Origin: Methanobacteriota archaeon
GTDB lineage: Archaea; Methanobacteriota; Methanobacteria; Methanobacteriales; Methanobacteriaceae
NCBI GenBank assembly: GCA_023409695.1
Contig: JAEYQZ010000067.1
Span: 1-13,557 of the forward strand
Length of the DNA: 13,557 bases
Direction of reading: 5' to 3'
This document shows, piece after piece, positions 7,121 through 13,218 of this stretch. The translations under genes were made by a program, and so were the position numbers. The notes beneath the pieces are model-generated. The model worked only from the letters and a program-made list of their open reading frames with translations, searched no databases and was not told the origin of the DNA. Numbering within the stretch: the stretch's first letter is position 1; each line of letters begins with the position of its first letter.

Positions 7121-7199
7121 AGGTGTCAGACCACTAAAAAAACAAACACCTACATTTTAGGGGCACTCGCTTACACTCCTATACTATGAGTGTCCCTAA
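7121..7199. ncRNA. Candidate structured RNA: two tandem hairpins
   Basis: Hairpin one pairs AGGTGT (7121-7126) with ACACCT (7146-7151). Hairpin two pairs TTAGGGGCACTC (7157-7168) with GAGTGTCCCTAA (7188-7199), a 12-bp stem with one G-U wobble and a 19-nt loop. It is the most GC-rich part of a long AT-rich gap. TTTATAC at about 7107-7113 on the plus strand is a possible TATA box, though its start site would fall inside hairpin one. The strand is unresolved, and a mobile-element end or a terminator is also possible. Confidence 0.45.
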
Positions 7200-7305
7200 G
7201 CCAATGTTAAATTCAAAACTAACTAATTTTAAGGAAATTTAGCATGGCTAAATTTGTTATCATCGCAAAATAATATAGAGACTCATTTAAAACCTTATTT
7301 TAAAA

Positions 7306-7344
7306 AAATAAGTTATACCTCTAAGCATTTTATTAAACTTATTT
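7306..7344. promoter_or_regulatory. Partial partition-like site
   Basis: AAATAAGTT (7306-7314) and AACTTATTT (7336-7344) form a 9-bp inverted repeat. The left arm continues as AAGTTATACCT (7310-7320), the same sequence as half of site S1. It lacks the rest of the 20-bp core, so it is at best a weak or decayed site. Confidence 0.35.
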
Positions 7345-7454
7345 CCTCCAGATTATTATCTCCTGAAAATACAGAATACATCATTTATTTTAATATAGAT
7401 CGAATTACTATAATAATATTAACTATAAGATAAGTAATAAATGGAGAGATTGAA

Positions 7455-7667
7455 ATGAGAAAAATTGCCATAGTATTATGTGTAATGCTTGTACTGGGAG
7501 TTGTATTCATTTCTGGATGTACTACAACTCAAAATAATACAAGTATGCCCAATAAGACCTTAAGTAACAATACTACAATGAATACCAGCAATAACACCAA
7601 TATTACTGAGTCTCGATTAAATCAAACCAGCAACAACACAACTGGTAAGACCAACACGACAAAATAG
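7455..7667 (+). CDS. Sequon-rich small lipoprotein
   Basis: A 70-aa secreted lipoprotein. A lipoprotein signal peptide (MRKIAIVLCVMLVLGVVFISG) ends in lipobox ISGC with C22 as the first mature residue. The mature 49 residues are almost all Asn, Thr and Ser, with only a few others. I count 12 overlapping N-x-S/T sequons (at N27, N28, N33, N38, N39, N43, N46, N49, N56, N60, N61 and N67). There is no folded domain. The likely form is a membrane-anchored, heavily N-glycosylated tether or surface brush. GGAGAG lies about 6 nt before the ATG. It stands alone between long gaps; a T-rich terminator follows. Confidence 0.8.
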   Translation: MRKIAIVLCVMLVLGVVFISGCTTTQNNTSMPNKTLSNNTTMNTSNNTNITESRLNQTSNNTTGKTNTTK

Positions 7668-7680
7668 TTTTTAGAATTAT

Positions 7681-7703
7681 CACTTAATTTTTTATTTTTT
7701 TTA
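7681..7703 (+). terminator. T-tract terminator of the lipoprotein gene
   Basis: AATTTTTTATTTTTTTTATAA follows 15-20 nt after the stop codon, a typical archaeal T-run terminator. Confidence 0.6.
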
Positions 7704-7706
7704 TAA

Positions 7707-7833
7707 TTATGATTTAAAAGTACTTTTAACTAATAACTATATACAAAATTAATTTTTTATTATGATTTAAAGGTACTTTTAACTAATAAACATATAAAAA
7801 CCAATTATATAATTTATAATGATTAAAGTACTT
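7707..7833. repeat. Three spaced AGTACT palindromes
   Basis: Two 30-bp direct repeats (7707-7736 and 7760-7789) differ at one base and are built around TTAAAAGTACTTTTAA, a perfect 16-bp palindrome in the first copy. A third, degraded copy (GATTAAAGTACTTC) lies at 7821-7833. The GTAC centres are at 7720, 7773 and 7828, that is 53 and 55 bp apart, close to five helical turns. The array sits between the convergent lipoprotein and CDF copy 2 genes. Confidence 0.75.
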
Positions 7834-7917
7834 CAAAAATAGAAATTTAAGGAATAATTGAATCTTGATACTCTAAATTTAAAAATTTAAAATTCAGGGT
7901 GTAAAATTAAAATTATA

Positions 7918-8811
7918 CTAAGTACACTTCTCATCTTCACCTGCAGGACATACATGAACTATTGCAGCATTTACAATCTCAATATTATTAATTATAGTAC
8001 TTTCAACAATATGAGCTAATTTATGTGCTTCTTTAAGGATCATATTATTATTTACTTCTACATGAAGCTCAGTTGAAGCATAAGGTCCCATATAATTTAT
8101 TTTAATGTCATGAACTCCATATATACCATCTACAGTTAATGCTGCATTTTGTATATCTTTTATAAGCCCATCAGATGGTAATTTACCCATTAAATGGTTT
8201 ATATTTTCATGTGCCACATCAAAAGCGGTTTTAAGGATTAAAAGGCCTACAAAAGCACCAACAAGAGGATCCAATATTGGCATACCCATTTGAGATCCTA
8301 TTATACCAATTAATATCGCAACACAGGCAAATATATCTACTTTCTGGTGATTTGCATCTGCTATTATAGCTGGACTGTTTAGTTTTTTTCCAATTTTCAT
8401 GGAATAAGAAGTTAAAGCATAATTAGCCCCAATTCCTATAATAGCCATAACTGCAGCCAGGTAAGTTGGAGGTGTTAAAGCAGCCCCTAACATAAGTTTT
8501 TCGTATACCTCTCTAAATATTTCATAAGAGATTATTGCCAGGAAAACTACAATTACAAGTCCCATTAACGGCTCTGCTTTGCCGTGCCCATAAGGATGAT
8601 CATTATCAGCAGGTTTTAAACCTATTTTAAACCCTATAAAAGCTATCGCCGAAGTTAAAATATCTGAAAATGTATGGGCTGCTTCTACAATAAGTGCCGT
8701 ACTCCCAGACAGTGTACCTACAACAAAATTAAAAATTGTAAGGGCCGTTTTACCTGAAACAGAAAAAATAACTGCCCTTTGACCTATTTTACCCCTCGTT
8801 TCCCCATCCAT
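7918..8811 (-). CDS. Cation diffusion facilitator (CDF) metal exporter, copy 2
   Basis: A 297-aa CDF protein clearly paralogous to the one at 1776-2687. The layout is the same: H46-x3-D50 in TM2, DHPYGHGKAEP (71-81), and H155-x3-D159 in TM5. The cytoplasmic domain has MGPYASTELHVEV (241-253) and His at 250, 263, 267 and 286. The tail ends HVCPAGEDEKC, keeping two Cys like copy 1. The N-terminus is shorter and less charged. GAGGT lies 7 nt before the ATG at 8811. The four-ligand site is intact, so it should export divalent metal, most likely zinc. Differences in the tail between copies suggest different metal sensing or regulation. Confidence 0.93.
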   Translation of the reverse strand: MDGETRGKIGQRAVIFSVSGKTALTIFNFVVGTLSGSTALIVEAAHTFSDILTSAIAFIGFKIGLKPADNDHPYGHGKAEPLMGLVIVVFLAIISYEIFREVYEKLMLGAALTPPTYLAAVMAIIGIGANYALTSYSMKIGKKLNSPAIIADANHQKVDIFACVAILIGIIGSQMGMPILDPLVGAFVGLLILKTAFDVAHENINHLMGKLPSDGLIKDIQNAALTVDGIYGVHDIKINYMGPYASTELHVEVNNNMILKEAHKLAHIVESTIINNIEIVNAAIVHVCPAGEDEKCT

Positions 8812-9172
8812 ACAATAACCTCATTTAAAGTTTTTTTATAAACCTCGATTAGCTACTTGGTTAGACTCTTCTCCGATTTAAAGTTTTCGCATCACATTAT
8901 TCCATACCCCATATAATAAAAAGTAGGGACGGTTTTATTTTAAAGATAATTCATTAAAAATACATTTTTACTATTTTCAATCATTTTTAGATACTTAAAT
9001 CACTTATAAATTGTATATAAAAAAATATACAAACTTTAAATTAATTCCTTTCAAGTCTAAAGAGTATCTTGAAACCATATTTAATAGACCACTATTTTAC
9101 AGCTTTTATATATTCTAAACTTCTCCACAACAAATATATGGTTTAAAAGAATAATCTAACTAAGGTGATAAC
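8812..9172. other. Divergent intergenic region between CDF copy 2 and the winged-helix gene
   Basis: GTTTATAAAAAAAC (about 8831-8844, minus strand) is a TATA candidate for CDF copy 2. ACAAATATATGG (about 9130-9141) is a TATA candidate for the plus-strand winged-helix gene. An 8-bp inverted repeat, TTGTATAT/ATATACAA (9011-9032), lies between and could be an operator. No gene is seen. Confidence 0.4.
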
Positions 9173-9352
9173 ATGGACGATAAAGAAAAAGTAATCAAAG
9201 CTTTCAAAGACTCTGAAGAACCATTAAACGCCACCAAAGTCAGCCAGATTTCTGGCGTCGATAAAAAAGAAGTTGACAAAATAATGAAAGAACTTAAAAA
9301 AGATGAAACTATTTATTCTCCTAAAAGGTGCTACTGGACCTTAAAAGAATAA
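9173..9352 (+). CDS. 59-aa winged-helix DNA-binding protein
   Basis: ATG at 9173 with GGTGAT just upstream. The 59-residue product reads as one compact winged helix-turn-helix. Helix 1 is DDKEKVIKAFKDS, helix 2 NATKVSQISG, the recognition helix DKKEVDKIMKELKKD (30-44), and the beta wing TIYSPKRCYWTLKE (46-59). The pattern of a stacked KAFK..EEPL, then VS.IS, then KEV.K.MK.LK, is typical of small archaeal transcription factors. It is likely a dimeric repressor or a nucleic-acid-binding protein. It faces away from CDF copy 2, so it may regulate it or itself; C53 in the wing could be a metal or redox switch, which is speculative. Confidence 0.82.
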   Translation: MDDKEKVIKAFKDSEEPLNATKVSQISGVDKKEVDKIMKELKKDETIYSPKRCYWTLKE

Positions 9353-9354
9353 AT

Positions 9355-9378
9355 AAATTATTTTTTATTTTTATTTTA
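9355..9378 (+). terminator. T-tract terminator of the winged-helix gene
   Basis: TTATTTTTTATTTTTATTTTAAA follows directly after the stop codon. Confidence 0.6.
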
Positions 9379-9751
9379 AATAGGTTGTAAACTGTAAACA
9401 CTCATGTCCATGATACGTGTAAAATATTTACTGCATATTAGATTAGGGTTAATTTAAGCTGAATTTGTTTAAAAAATTTCAATTTATTTAATCAAGAATT
9501 CATATAATAACAGTAACATTTGTATAATATTCAGTCGTGAGCGCTAATTAGTTTTAAAGAGTTATTGCAAAGCAAGGCTACAGAAATGAACTTAATAATT
9601 TATTCAATTATTCATTTATTCACTTCATAAGTTATACAGTTATTAAGTATTTAACTCTCCCAAATTCCTAAAAAATAACACTTAGGCCATGCTTAGAGAG
9701 ACATTGAGAGTATACTTAGAAAATAAAAAAATTAGACTACTAAAACCCATG
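9379..9751. other. Intergenic region containing partition-like site S4
   Basis: Apart from the repeat at 9616-9648 (separate entry), no gene or clear promoter is seen. GCCATGCTTAG (about 9686) and CCCATGCTAAA (about 9748) are similar short motifs of unknown meaning. Confidence 0.4.
9616..9648. promoter_or_regulatory. Partition-like repeat (site S4)
   Basis: This 33-bp block matches site S5 (11428-11460) at 32 of 33 positions. It includes the identical 20-bp core AAGTTATACAGTTATTAAGT (9629-9648). It lies outside any gene and more than 4 kb from parA, as expected of a secondary centromere site. Confidence 0.72.
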
Positions 9752-10486
9752 CTAAATTCTCAAATAGCTTGAAATAAATGCAAAAAAAGCAAAGCCTCCA
9801 ATAAATGCTAATGCTGCCAGCCTTGCTTCTCCATTTCTATGCGATTCTGGAATAATTTCTTCGGCAGTTACTGTTAATAAGATACCTGCAGTAAAAGCCA
9901 ATATGCTATACTCTACAATTGCAGGCTGCCCTTTAACAAGCCAGTATCCTGCAACAGCGCCTAACAAAACGGGTAAACTTGCAAGAAGATTTAAAAGAAT
10001 TCTTAAATTTTTCTTAATACCCCTCTCTTTAAATGCTGCAATGGTAGCAAAACCTTCAGGTATATCTGCAGAGACTACCCCCACTGCAACTAAAAAACCA
10101 ATCTGTAAATCAATTAAAGAACCCGCACCAATTAAAAGACCATCGGTAAATGAATCTATTGCAACGCCGAAAAAGATTGCCCAAGCAGTTGTTGAGTGGT
10201 TTACACTGCCCAATCTTCCCTGTACAAAATTAATCAGTTGATCGATAGTAATAAAGAAAAGCCCACCTAAAATGAATGCCAAAATAGTTATCCAGGGAGT
10301 ATTTGCTTTTAAAATTTCAGGCATTAATTCAATACTAATTACAGCAAGTATAATCCCTGCTGCTACATGCAAAGACAAACTTAAATTTTTTCTATCTATT
10401 TTTAAAAATTCTGCAGCAATACCGCCGGCAAAAGTTCCTAGAGCGGGCAGTAAGGAGAATAATATGATTAACAGGAATTCATTCAT
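9752..10486 (-). CDS. ZIP-family metal permease (variant)
   Basis: A 244-aa ZIP-type transporter with about eight membrane helices; the family brings divalent metal into the cytoplasm. Landmarks: H40-VAAG-IILAVISIELMPE (40-57) in TM2, AIDSFTDGLLIGAG (109-122) in TM4, SADIPEGFATIA (139-150) in TM5 and TAEEIIPESH (207-216). In typical ZIPs the TM4 motif is HNxxD and the TM5 motif starts with His; here both positions are Asp (D111 and D141), while D115 and E144 are kept. This may change metal preference. The start at 10486 has only a weak ribosome site. It is 33 nt behind the DedA gene, so the two are likely one operon. Confidence 0.88.
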   Translation of the reverse strand: MNEFLLIILFSLLPALGTFAGGIAAEFLKIDRKNLSLSLHVAAGIILAVISIELMPEILKANTPWITILAFILGGLFFITIDQLINFVQGRLGSVNHSTTAWAIFFGVAIDSFTDGLLIGAGSLIDLQIGFLVAVGVVSADIPEGFATIAAFKERGIKKNLRILLNLLASLPVLLGAVAGYWLVKGQPAIVEYSILAFTAGILLTVTAEEIIPESHRNGEARLAALAFIGGFAFFAFISSYLRI

Positions 10487-10519
10487 GTTTACACATCAAA
10501 TTATGTTAAATCAATTATT

Positions 10520-11152
10520 TTATTTTTTATATTTTTTATAAATAATAAAACCTATTACAGCTACTACCAGTCCAATAATCACTATTTCTTCAGAAATACC
10601 AATTTCAGATTCTATAGTCCCGTATAAACTTCCAAATTGCCATGCCATGACTCCCAGAATAAATGATTTTACTAAAGTACCCATGAAAGTAATGGTGATG
10701 TACCTTTTAATATCATATTTAATAAACCCGCAAAACGCACTGATAACAACGCTTGGTACTATAGGGAGAGCTCTCGCAGTAAAAATTGATAATGCCATTA
10801 AATTATTTTTAGAATATTTTTTTTCTGTTTTTTCTATTTCATTCCAGGATAGACCAAGATATTTGCCCCAGCTGTCAATGAAAGGTTTGCCAGCATAATA
10901 GACAATTCCATAAATAAGTAACGATCCAAGGGTAACTCCTGCCGCTGCAGGTAAAGCTATATTAAGTAAAAGGACCTGAAATGCCTGAAAAGAAAAGGGA
11001 ATATTTTCCATTATAAAAAAGCTCGAGCCCATTATAACAGCTGTCGATGGTATAGGGGCTATGATCTCTTCAAGAACACTTCCAAAAAAGATACCCCACG
11101 AACCATAGGTAATTATAAATCCTTCTAAAAAGGCCACTAACTCTGTAAGCAT
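10520..11152 (-). CDS. DedA/VTT-domain membrane protein
   Basis: A 210-aa DedA family (VTT, SNARE-associated) membrane protein, a family that includes lipid scramblases and flippases. It keeps the re-entrant loop acidic pair E28-E29 in SVLEEIIAPIPSTAV and the second re-entrant motif FTARALPIVPSVVISAFCG (124-142) with R127, P130 and P133. About four transmembrane helices and a KKYKK tail follow. AGAGGT lies about 9 nt before the ATG at 11152. It is the first gene of the DedA-ZIP pair. The lipid substrate in an archaeal membrane is unknown; undecaprenyl-phosphate-like carriers are the known substrates for some relatives. Confidence 0.88.
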   Translation of the reverse strand: MLTELVAFLEGFIITYGSWGIFFGSVLEEIIAPIPSTAVIMGSSFFIMENIPFSFQAFQVLLLNIALPAAAGVTLGSLLIYGIVYYAGKPFIDSWGKYLGLSWNEIEKTEKKYSKNNLMALSIFTARALPIVPSVVISAFCGFIKYDIKRYITITFMGTLVKSFILGVMAWQFGSLYGTIESEIGISEEIVIIGLVVAVIGFIIYKKYKK

Positions 11153-11612
11153 AAATTGAAACCTCTTTTAAACAATATTCTATTATTAGTTACTGGACAA
11201 AAATTGTTTTTTGCACAAACGATTTTAAAAAATAGATTTATTCAGAGTTTACACATGTTTATTATGTGATTTGAACTACAAATACTTTTTTAGATAAATA
11301 TAGTTAAGATTTTTAAATTTACGACTTAAATCACGAGCTGAGATATTAAAAGTTAATTAAAAAATTGATGCAAAGTGAAATCTATAATGAATTTATATTC
11401 ATTCAAATAACTGAATAATTTAACCAGTTATTCACTTAATAAGTTATACAGTTATTAAGTTATTTTTAATGCAATGCAAAAATTGGGAACATTCAAAAAT
11501 AGTTTAAGAGAAATTATATCCCTTAAAACAGAGCAATTCACAGATATTTTATTTTTCCTTCATCTAAATAATCTTGTTGAGGAATATTTAAGTTTCAATT
11601 CCTAATTTCAGC
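11153..11612. other. Intergenic region with site S5
   Basis: AT-rich DNA upstream of the DedA gene; short frames here have no ribosome sites. The main content is the repeat at 11428-11460. Upstream of it, AACTGAATAATTTAACCAGTTA (11409-11430) adds AACTG/CAGTT inverted units. Confidence 0.4.
11428..11460. promoter_or_regulatory. Partition-like repeat (site S5)
   Basis: Core AAGTTATACAGTTATTAAGT at 11441-11460 is identical to S4, inside a 33-bp block with 32 matches to S4. It is about 7.5 kb from site S1 and intergenic. Confidence 0.72.
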
Positions 11613-11717
11613 CTATTGTATTTGTTCATATACCTGCAAGCCTTTAATATCTTTTCCAGTAAATTCAAGTCCAGGATATCCAAATCTTTCATCTAAGTAT
11701 TTAATTTTTCGTTACAT
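11613..11717 (-). pseudogene. Decayed small reading frame beside repeat element copy 1
   Basis: On the minus strand, an ATG at 11717 is followed at once by a TAA stop, after which the same frame runs for 32 codons to TAG (11613). The product contains YLDERFGYPGLEFTGKDIKG and ends VYEQIQ, a composition that looks coding rather than random. It sits in the same place relative to element copy 1 as the two intact small genes do to copies 2 and 3. It may be a gene with a nonsense change at codon 2, or chance. I do not recognise the sequence. Confidence 0.35.
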
Positions 11718-11727
11718 TTAAAATATT

Positions 11728-11739
11728 AACTTATAAGTT
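11728..11739. repeat. 12-bp palindrome next to element copy 1
   Basis: AACTTATAAGTT is perfectly palindromic and continues ATAAGG, resembling the AAGTTAT units of the partition-like sites. It may be a weak site or an operator for the adjoining bidirectional promoter. Confidence 0.35.
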
Positions 11740-11744
11740 ATAAG

Positions 11745-11780
11745 GAAATATTTATATATCTAAACGTTTACATTATACAT
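11745..11780 (+). promoter_or_regulatory. Promoter of structured element copy 1
   Basis: TTTATATAT (11751-11759) is a TATA box 30 nt before the first hairpin. It is followed by TAAACGTTTACATTATACAT, a spacer shared with copies 2 and 3. On the minus strand the same bases read TATATAAATA, so the element can fire both ways. Confidence 0.55.
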
Positions 11781-11847
11781 TAAGTGGAATTAATCACTCC
11801 ACTTAGGGAGATGTAGACATTGCCTTTTCATCTCCTTTCATCCCCTT
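11779..11847 (+). ncRNA. Structured element copy 1 (candidate small RNA)
   Basis: Hairpin one: TAAGTGGA (11781-11788) pairs perfectly with TCCACTTA (11798-11805). Hairpin two: GGAGATG (11807-11813) pairs with CATCTCC (11829-11835). A free TTTCATCCCCTT tail follows. The first stem starts where transcription should begin from the TATA box. No reading frame fits. Copies 2 and 3 keep the pairings with different bases. Confidence 0.6.
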
Positions 11848-12120
11848 CCATAACTTAAATTATTCTATTAAAATCAATTTTAACTTATTTTACAATTAAA
11901 TAACAATTTAACAATGCTATTCACCTAATTTAAAAACTTATTCTCCTATTCACTTCACAGTTACACACTTACAAGAGAATTGACTTATTAAATAAATTAT
12001 ATAAAAAGACATAATCAATTTAAACCTATTTCAAGATCGTATATCTCCCAAACTTTACAAATGACACTATACGAACTATTAAAATCATCAGTAAAAACAA
12101 CTAGCCATTTAAAAATAATT

Positions 12121-12144
12121 ATAAAGGCTCTTATGAGCCTTTAT
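12121..12144 (-). terminator. Strong hairpin after the secreted-protein gene
   Basis: ATAAAGGCTC-TTAT-GAGCCTTTAT is a perfect 10-bp stem with a 4-nt loop, about 70 nt beyond the minus-strand stop at 12214. It could act on either strand. Confidence 0.5.
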
Positions 12145-12213
12145 TTATAAAGAAGTTAAAGTTTTACGTAATTAGGATTAATTTTATACTGTTCTAGATC
12201 ACACTTTTATATG

Positions 12214-12632
12214 TTAACAGCACCATTCCACAGGTGAAATTTCAACAGTGACATTAGTACCTGCACTCATATTCATGTATTTAGCAGTGATATAATCATA
12301 TATATGACCACAGTCAGAGTCATCGGAATAAAACCAATCATCTACGCTGCTGGATCCACCAAATCTATATAATTAACTATTATGTGCACCTCATAAGCAC
12401 TGATAGGATTATAATAATAATCAACTTTTATTCCTACGCTTTTACCGTCTTGAATTCCTTTAATAGCCATAATTTGACCATTAGCCAAAGCAAGGTTTTC
12501 ACCATGTTTTAAATCCACATTCGCAAAATAAGTACTAGTTGTAACACTATCAGCTGCAGAAGCACTTCCCATACCTGCTATTCCCACCAAAAACACACAA
12601 AGAGCAATTAATGCCCCAATTTTTATTTTCAA
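12214..12632 (-). CDS. Small secreted protein, frameshifted
   Basis: The start is the TTG at 12632: GGAGGT lies 7 nt upstream and the product then opens with a clean signal peptide (MKIKIGALIALCVFLVGIAG, Ala-rich cleavage near ASAA). An ATG at 12647 would put the ribosome site inside the gene. The first frame ends at 12342 in an odd tail (LVDPAA). One base earlier in phase the reading continues FGGSSSVDDWFYSDDSDCGH, then NMSAGTNVTVEISPVEWCC to a stop at 12214. A single missing base in the AAA at 12361-12363 (TTT in the gene) explains the break and would give 139 residues. It may be a real mutation or a sequencing error in a homopolymer. The mature protein carries three Cys in its last third. 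I do not know the family. It diverges from structured element copy 2. Confidence 0.7.
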
Positions 12633-12671
12633 GATTTTAACCTCCATGTTTTTATACTATTTTATAGATAG

Positions 12672-12699
12672 TTTTATATAGTTAAACTTTTACATTATA
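12672..12699 (+). promoter_or_regulatory. Promoter of structured element copy 2, shared with the secreted-protein gene
   Basis: TTTTATATA (12672-12680) lies 30 nt before the first hairpin and is followed by the conserved TAAACTTTTACATTATAA spacer. The reverse complement TATATAAAAC is well placed (about 40 nt) for the TTG start at 12632, so the two units appear to share one TATA region. Confidence 0.55.
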
Positions 12700-12775
12700 A
12701 GTTAGGTGAAATTAACCACACCACCTGAAGGAGATACGAATACCCTATCTTTTATCTCCTTTCATCCCCTTTTTT
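12700..12775 (+). ncRNA. Structured element copy 2 (candidate small RNA)
   Basis: Hairpin one: TTAGGTG (12702-12708) with CACCTGA (12722-12728), including one G-U pair. Hairpin two: AAGGAGATA (12728-12736) pairs perfectly with TATCTCCTT (12753-12761). CATCCCC (12763-12769) and six T residues follow, a plausible terminator. The stem bases differ from copy 1 on both sides, keeping the pairs. Confidence 0.6.
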
Positions 12776-12897
12776 AATTTAAAAAATTCATTCTGCCAAT
12801 ATTCCAAGTTATATAAACATTTAATATACTTAAATCCCTACAATTAACTGAATAAGATTTAAAAAGAGTATAAATAAATTTAAAAATTGTATCGAGC

Positions 12898-12920
12898 CTC
12901 AAAAGAAAGCTCATTTTGAG
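12898..12920. terminator. Hairpin between element copy 2 and the 43-aa gene
   Basis: CTCAAAA (12898-12904) pairs with TTTTGAG (12914-12920) around a 9-nt loop. It lies about 110 nt beyond the minus-strand stop at 13033, similar to the hairpin beyond the secreted-protein gene. There is no clear T-run. Confidence 0.3.
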
Positions 12921-13032
12921 CGGTTTGTAGTTAATGATATTGTAAAACTAATTTTCAGGTTACCAAATAAGCTTATAAAATAGCTTGATTTAAAGTCTAT
13001 TTAATAAATAAAAAAGAAAAGATCGCTTAAAT

Positions 13033-13164
13033 TTAGTTTTTGGTTTTATAGCTTCTAATAATTAAAAACAAAACCATAAATATAAAGAAAATTATTCCTA
13101 AGCCGATTAACACCTGTTGTGTTGTTACTGTCGTGGTTGTAATAGTTGTAGTTGCCCATAACAT
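13033..13164 (-). CDS. 43-aa single-pass membrane protein
   Basis: Minus-strand ATG at 13164, with GGTGA (13170-13174) as ribosome site. The 43-residue product has a short Thr-rich N-terminus (MLWATTTITTTTVTTQQ), one strongly hydrophobic helix (VLIGLGIIFFIFMVLFLII, 18-36) and a basic end (RSYKTKN). This predicts a single-pass protein with the Thr-rich part outside and the basic tail inside. The Thr tract may carry O-linked sugars or be a short stalk. I cannot name it. An ATG two codons earlier overlaps the ribosome site and is less likely. It diverges from structured element copy 3. Confidence 0.68.
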   Translation of the reverse strand: MLWATTTITTTTVTTQQVLIGLGIIFFIFMVLFLIIRSYKTKN

Positions 13165-13189
13165 AATCATCACCAACAATATATCCAAA

Positions 13190-13218
13190 TATTTATATAT
13201 TTAAACTTTTACATTATA
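13190..13218 (+). promoter_or_regulatory. Promoter of structured element copy 3, likely bidirectional
   Basis: TTTATATAT (13192-13200) is 29 nt before the first hairpin, followed by TTAAACTTTTACATTATACA. The minus-strand TATATAAATA lies about 27-36 nt upstream of the 43-aa gene's ATG. Confidence 0.55.

Larger units (their letters stand above)
6784..7454. other. Long non-coding stretch with structured elements
   Basis: No gene longer than a few codons is convincing here. It contains two tandem hairpins (7121-7199, separate entry), a perfect 9-bp inverted repeat AAATTTAGC-ATG-GCTAAATTT (7235-7255), and a partial partition-like site (7306-7344). The first 300 nt are plain AT-rich DNA, presumably with the promoter of the 57-aa gene. 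Confidence 0.5.

Noticed and set aside
7121..7199. A tRNA or C/D-box guide RNA at the tandem hairpins
   Set aside because: No cloverleaf, TTCGA loop or matching C and D boxes could be found on either strand.
7244..7273. 9-codon frame MAKFVIIAK
   Set aside because: It is too short and lies within a perfect inverted repeat that explains the sequence better.
9903..10541. Plus-strand frames opposite the ZIP gene
   Set aside because: They are antisense to a clear ZIP permease, have no ribosome sites, and show no recognisable motifs.
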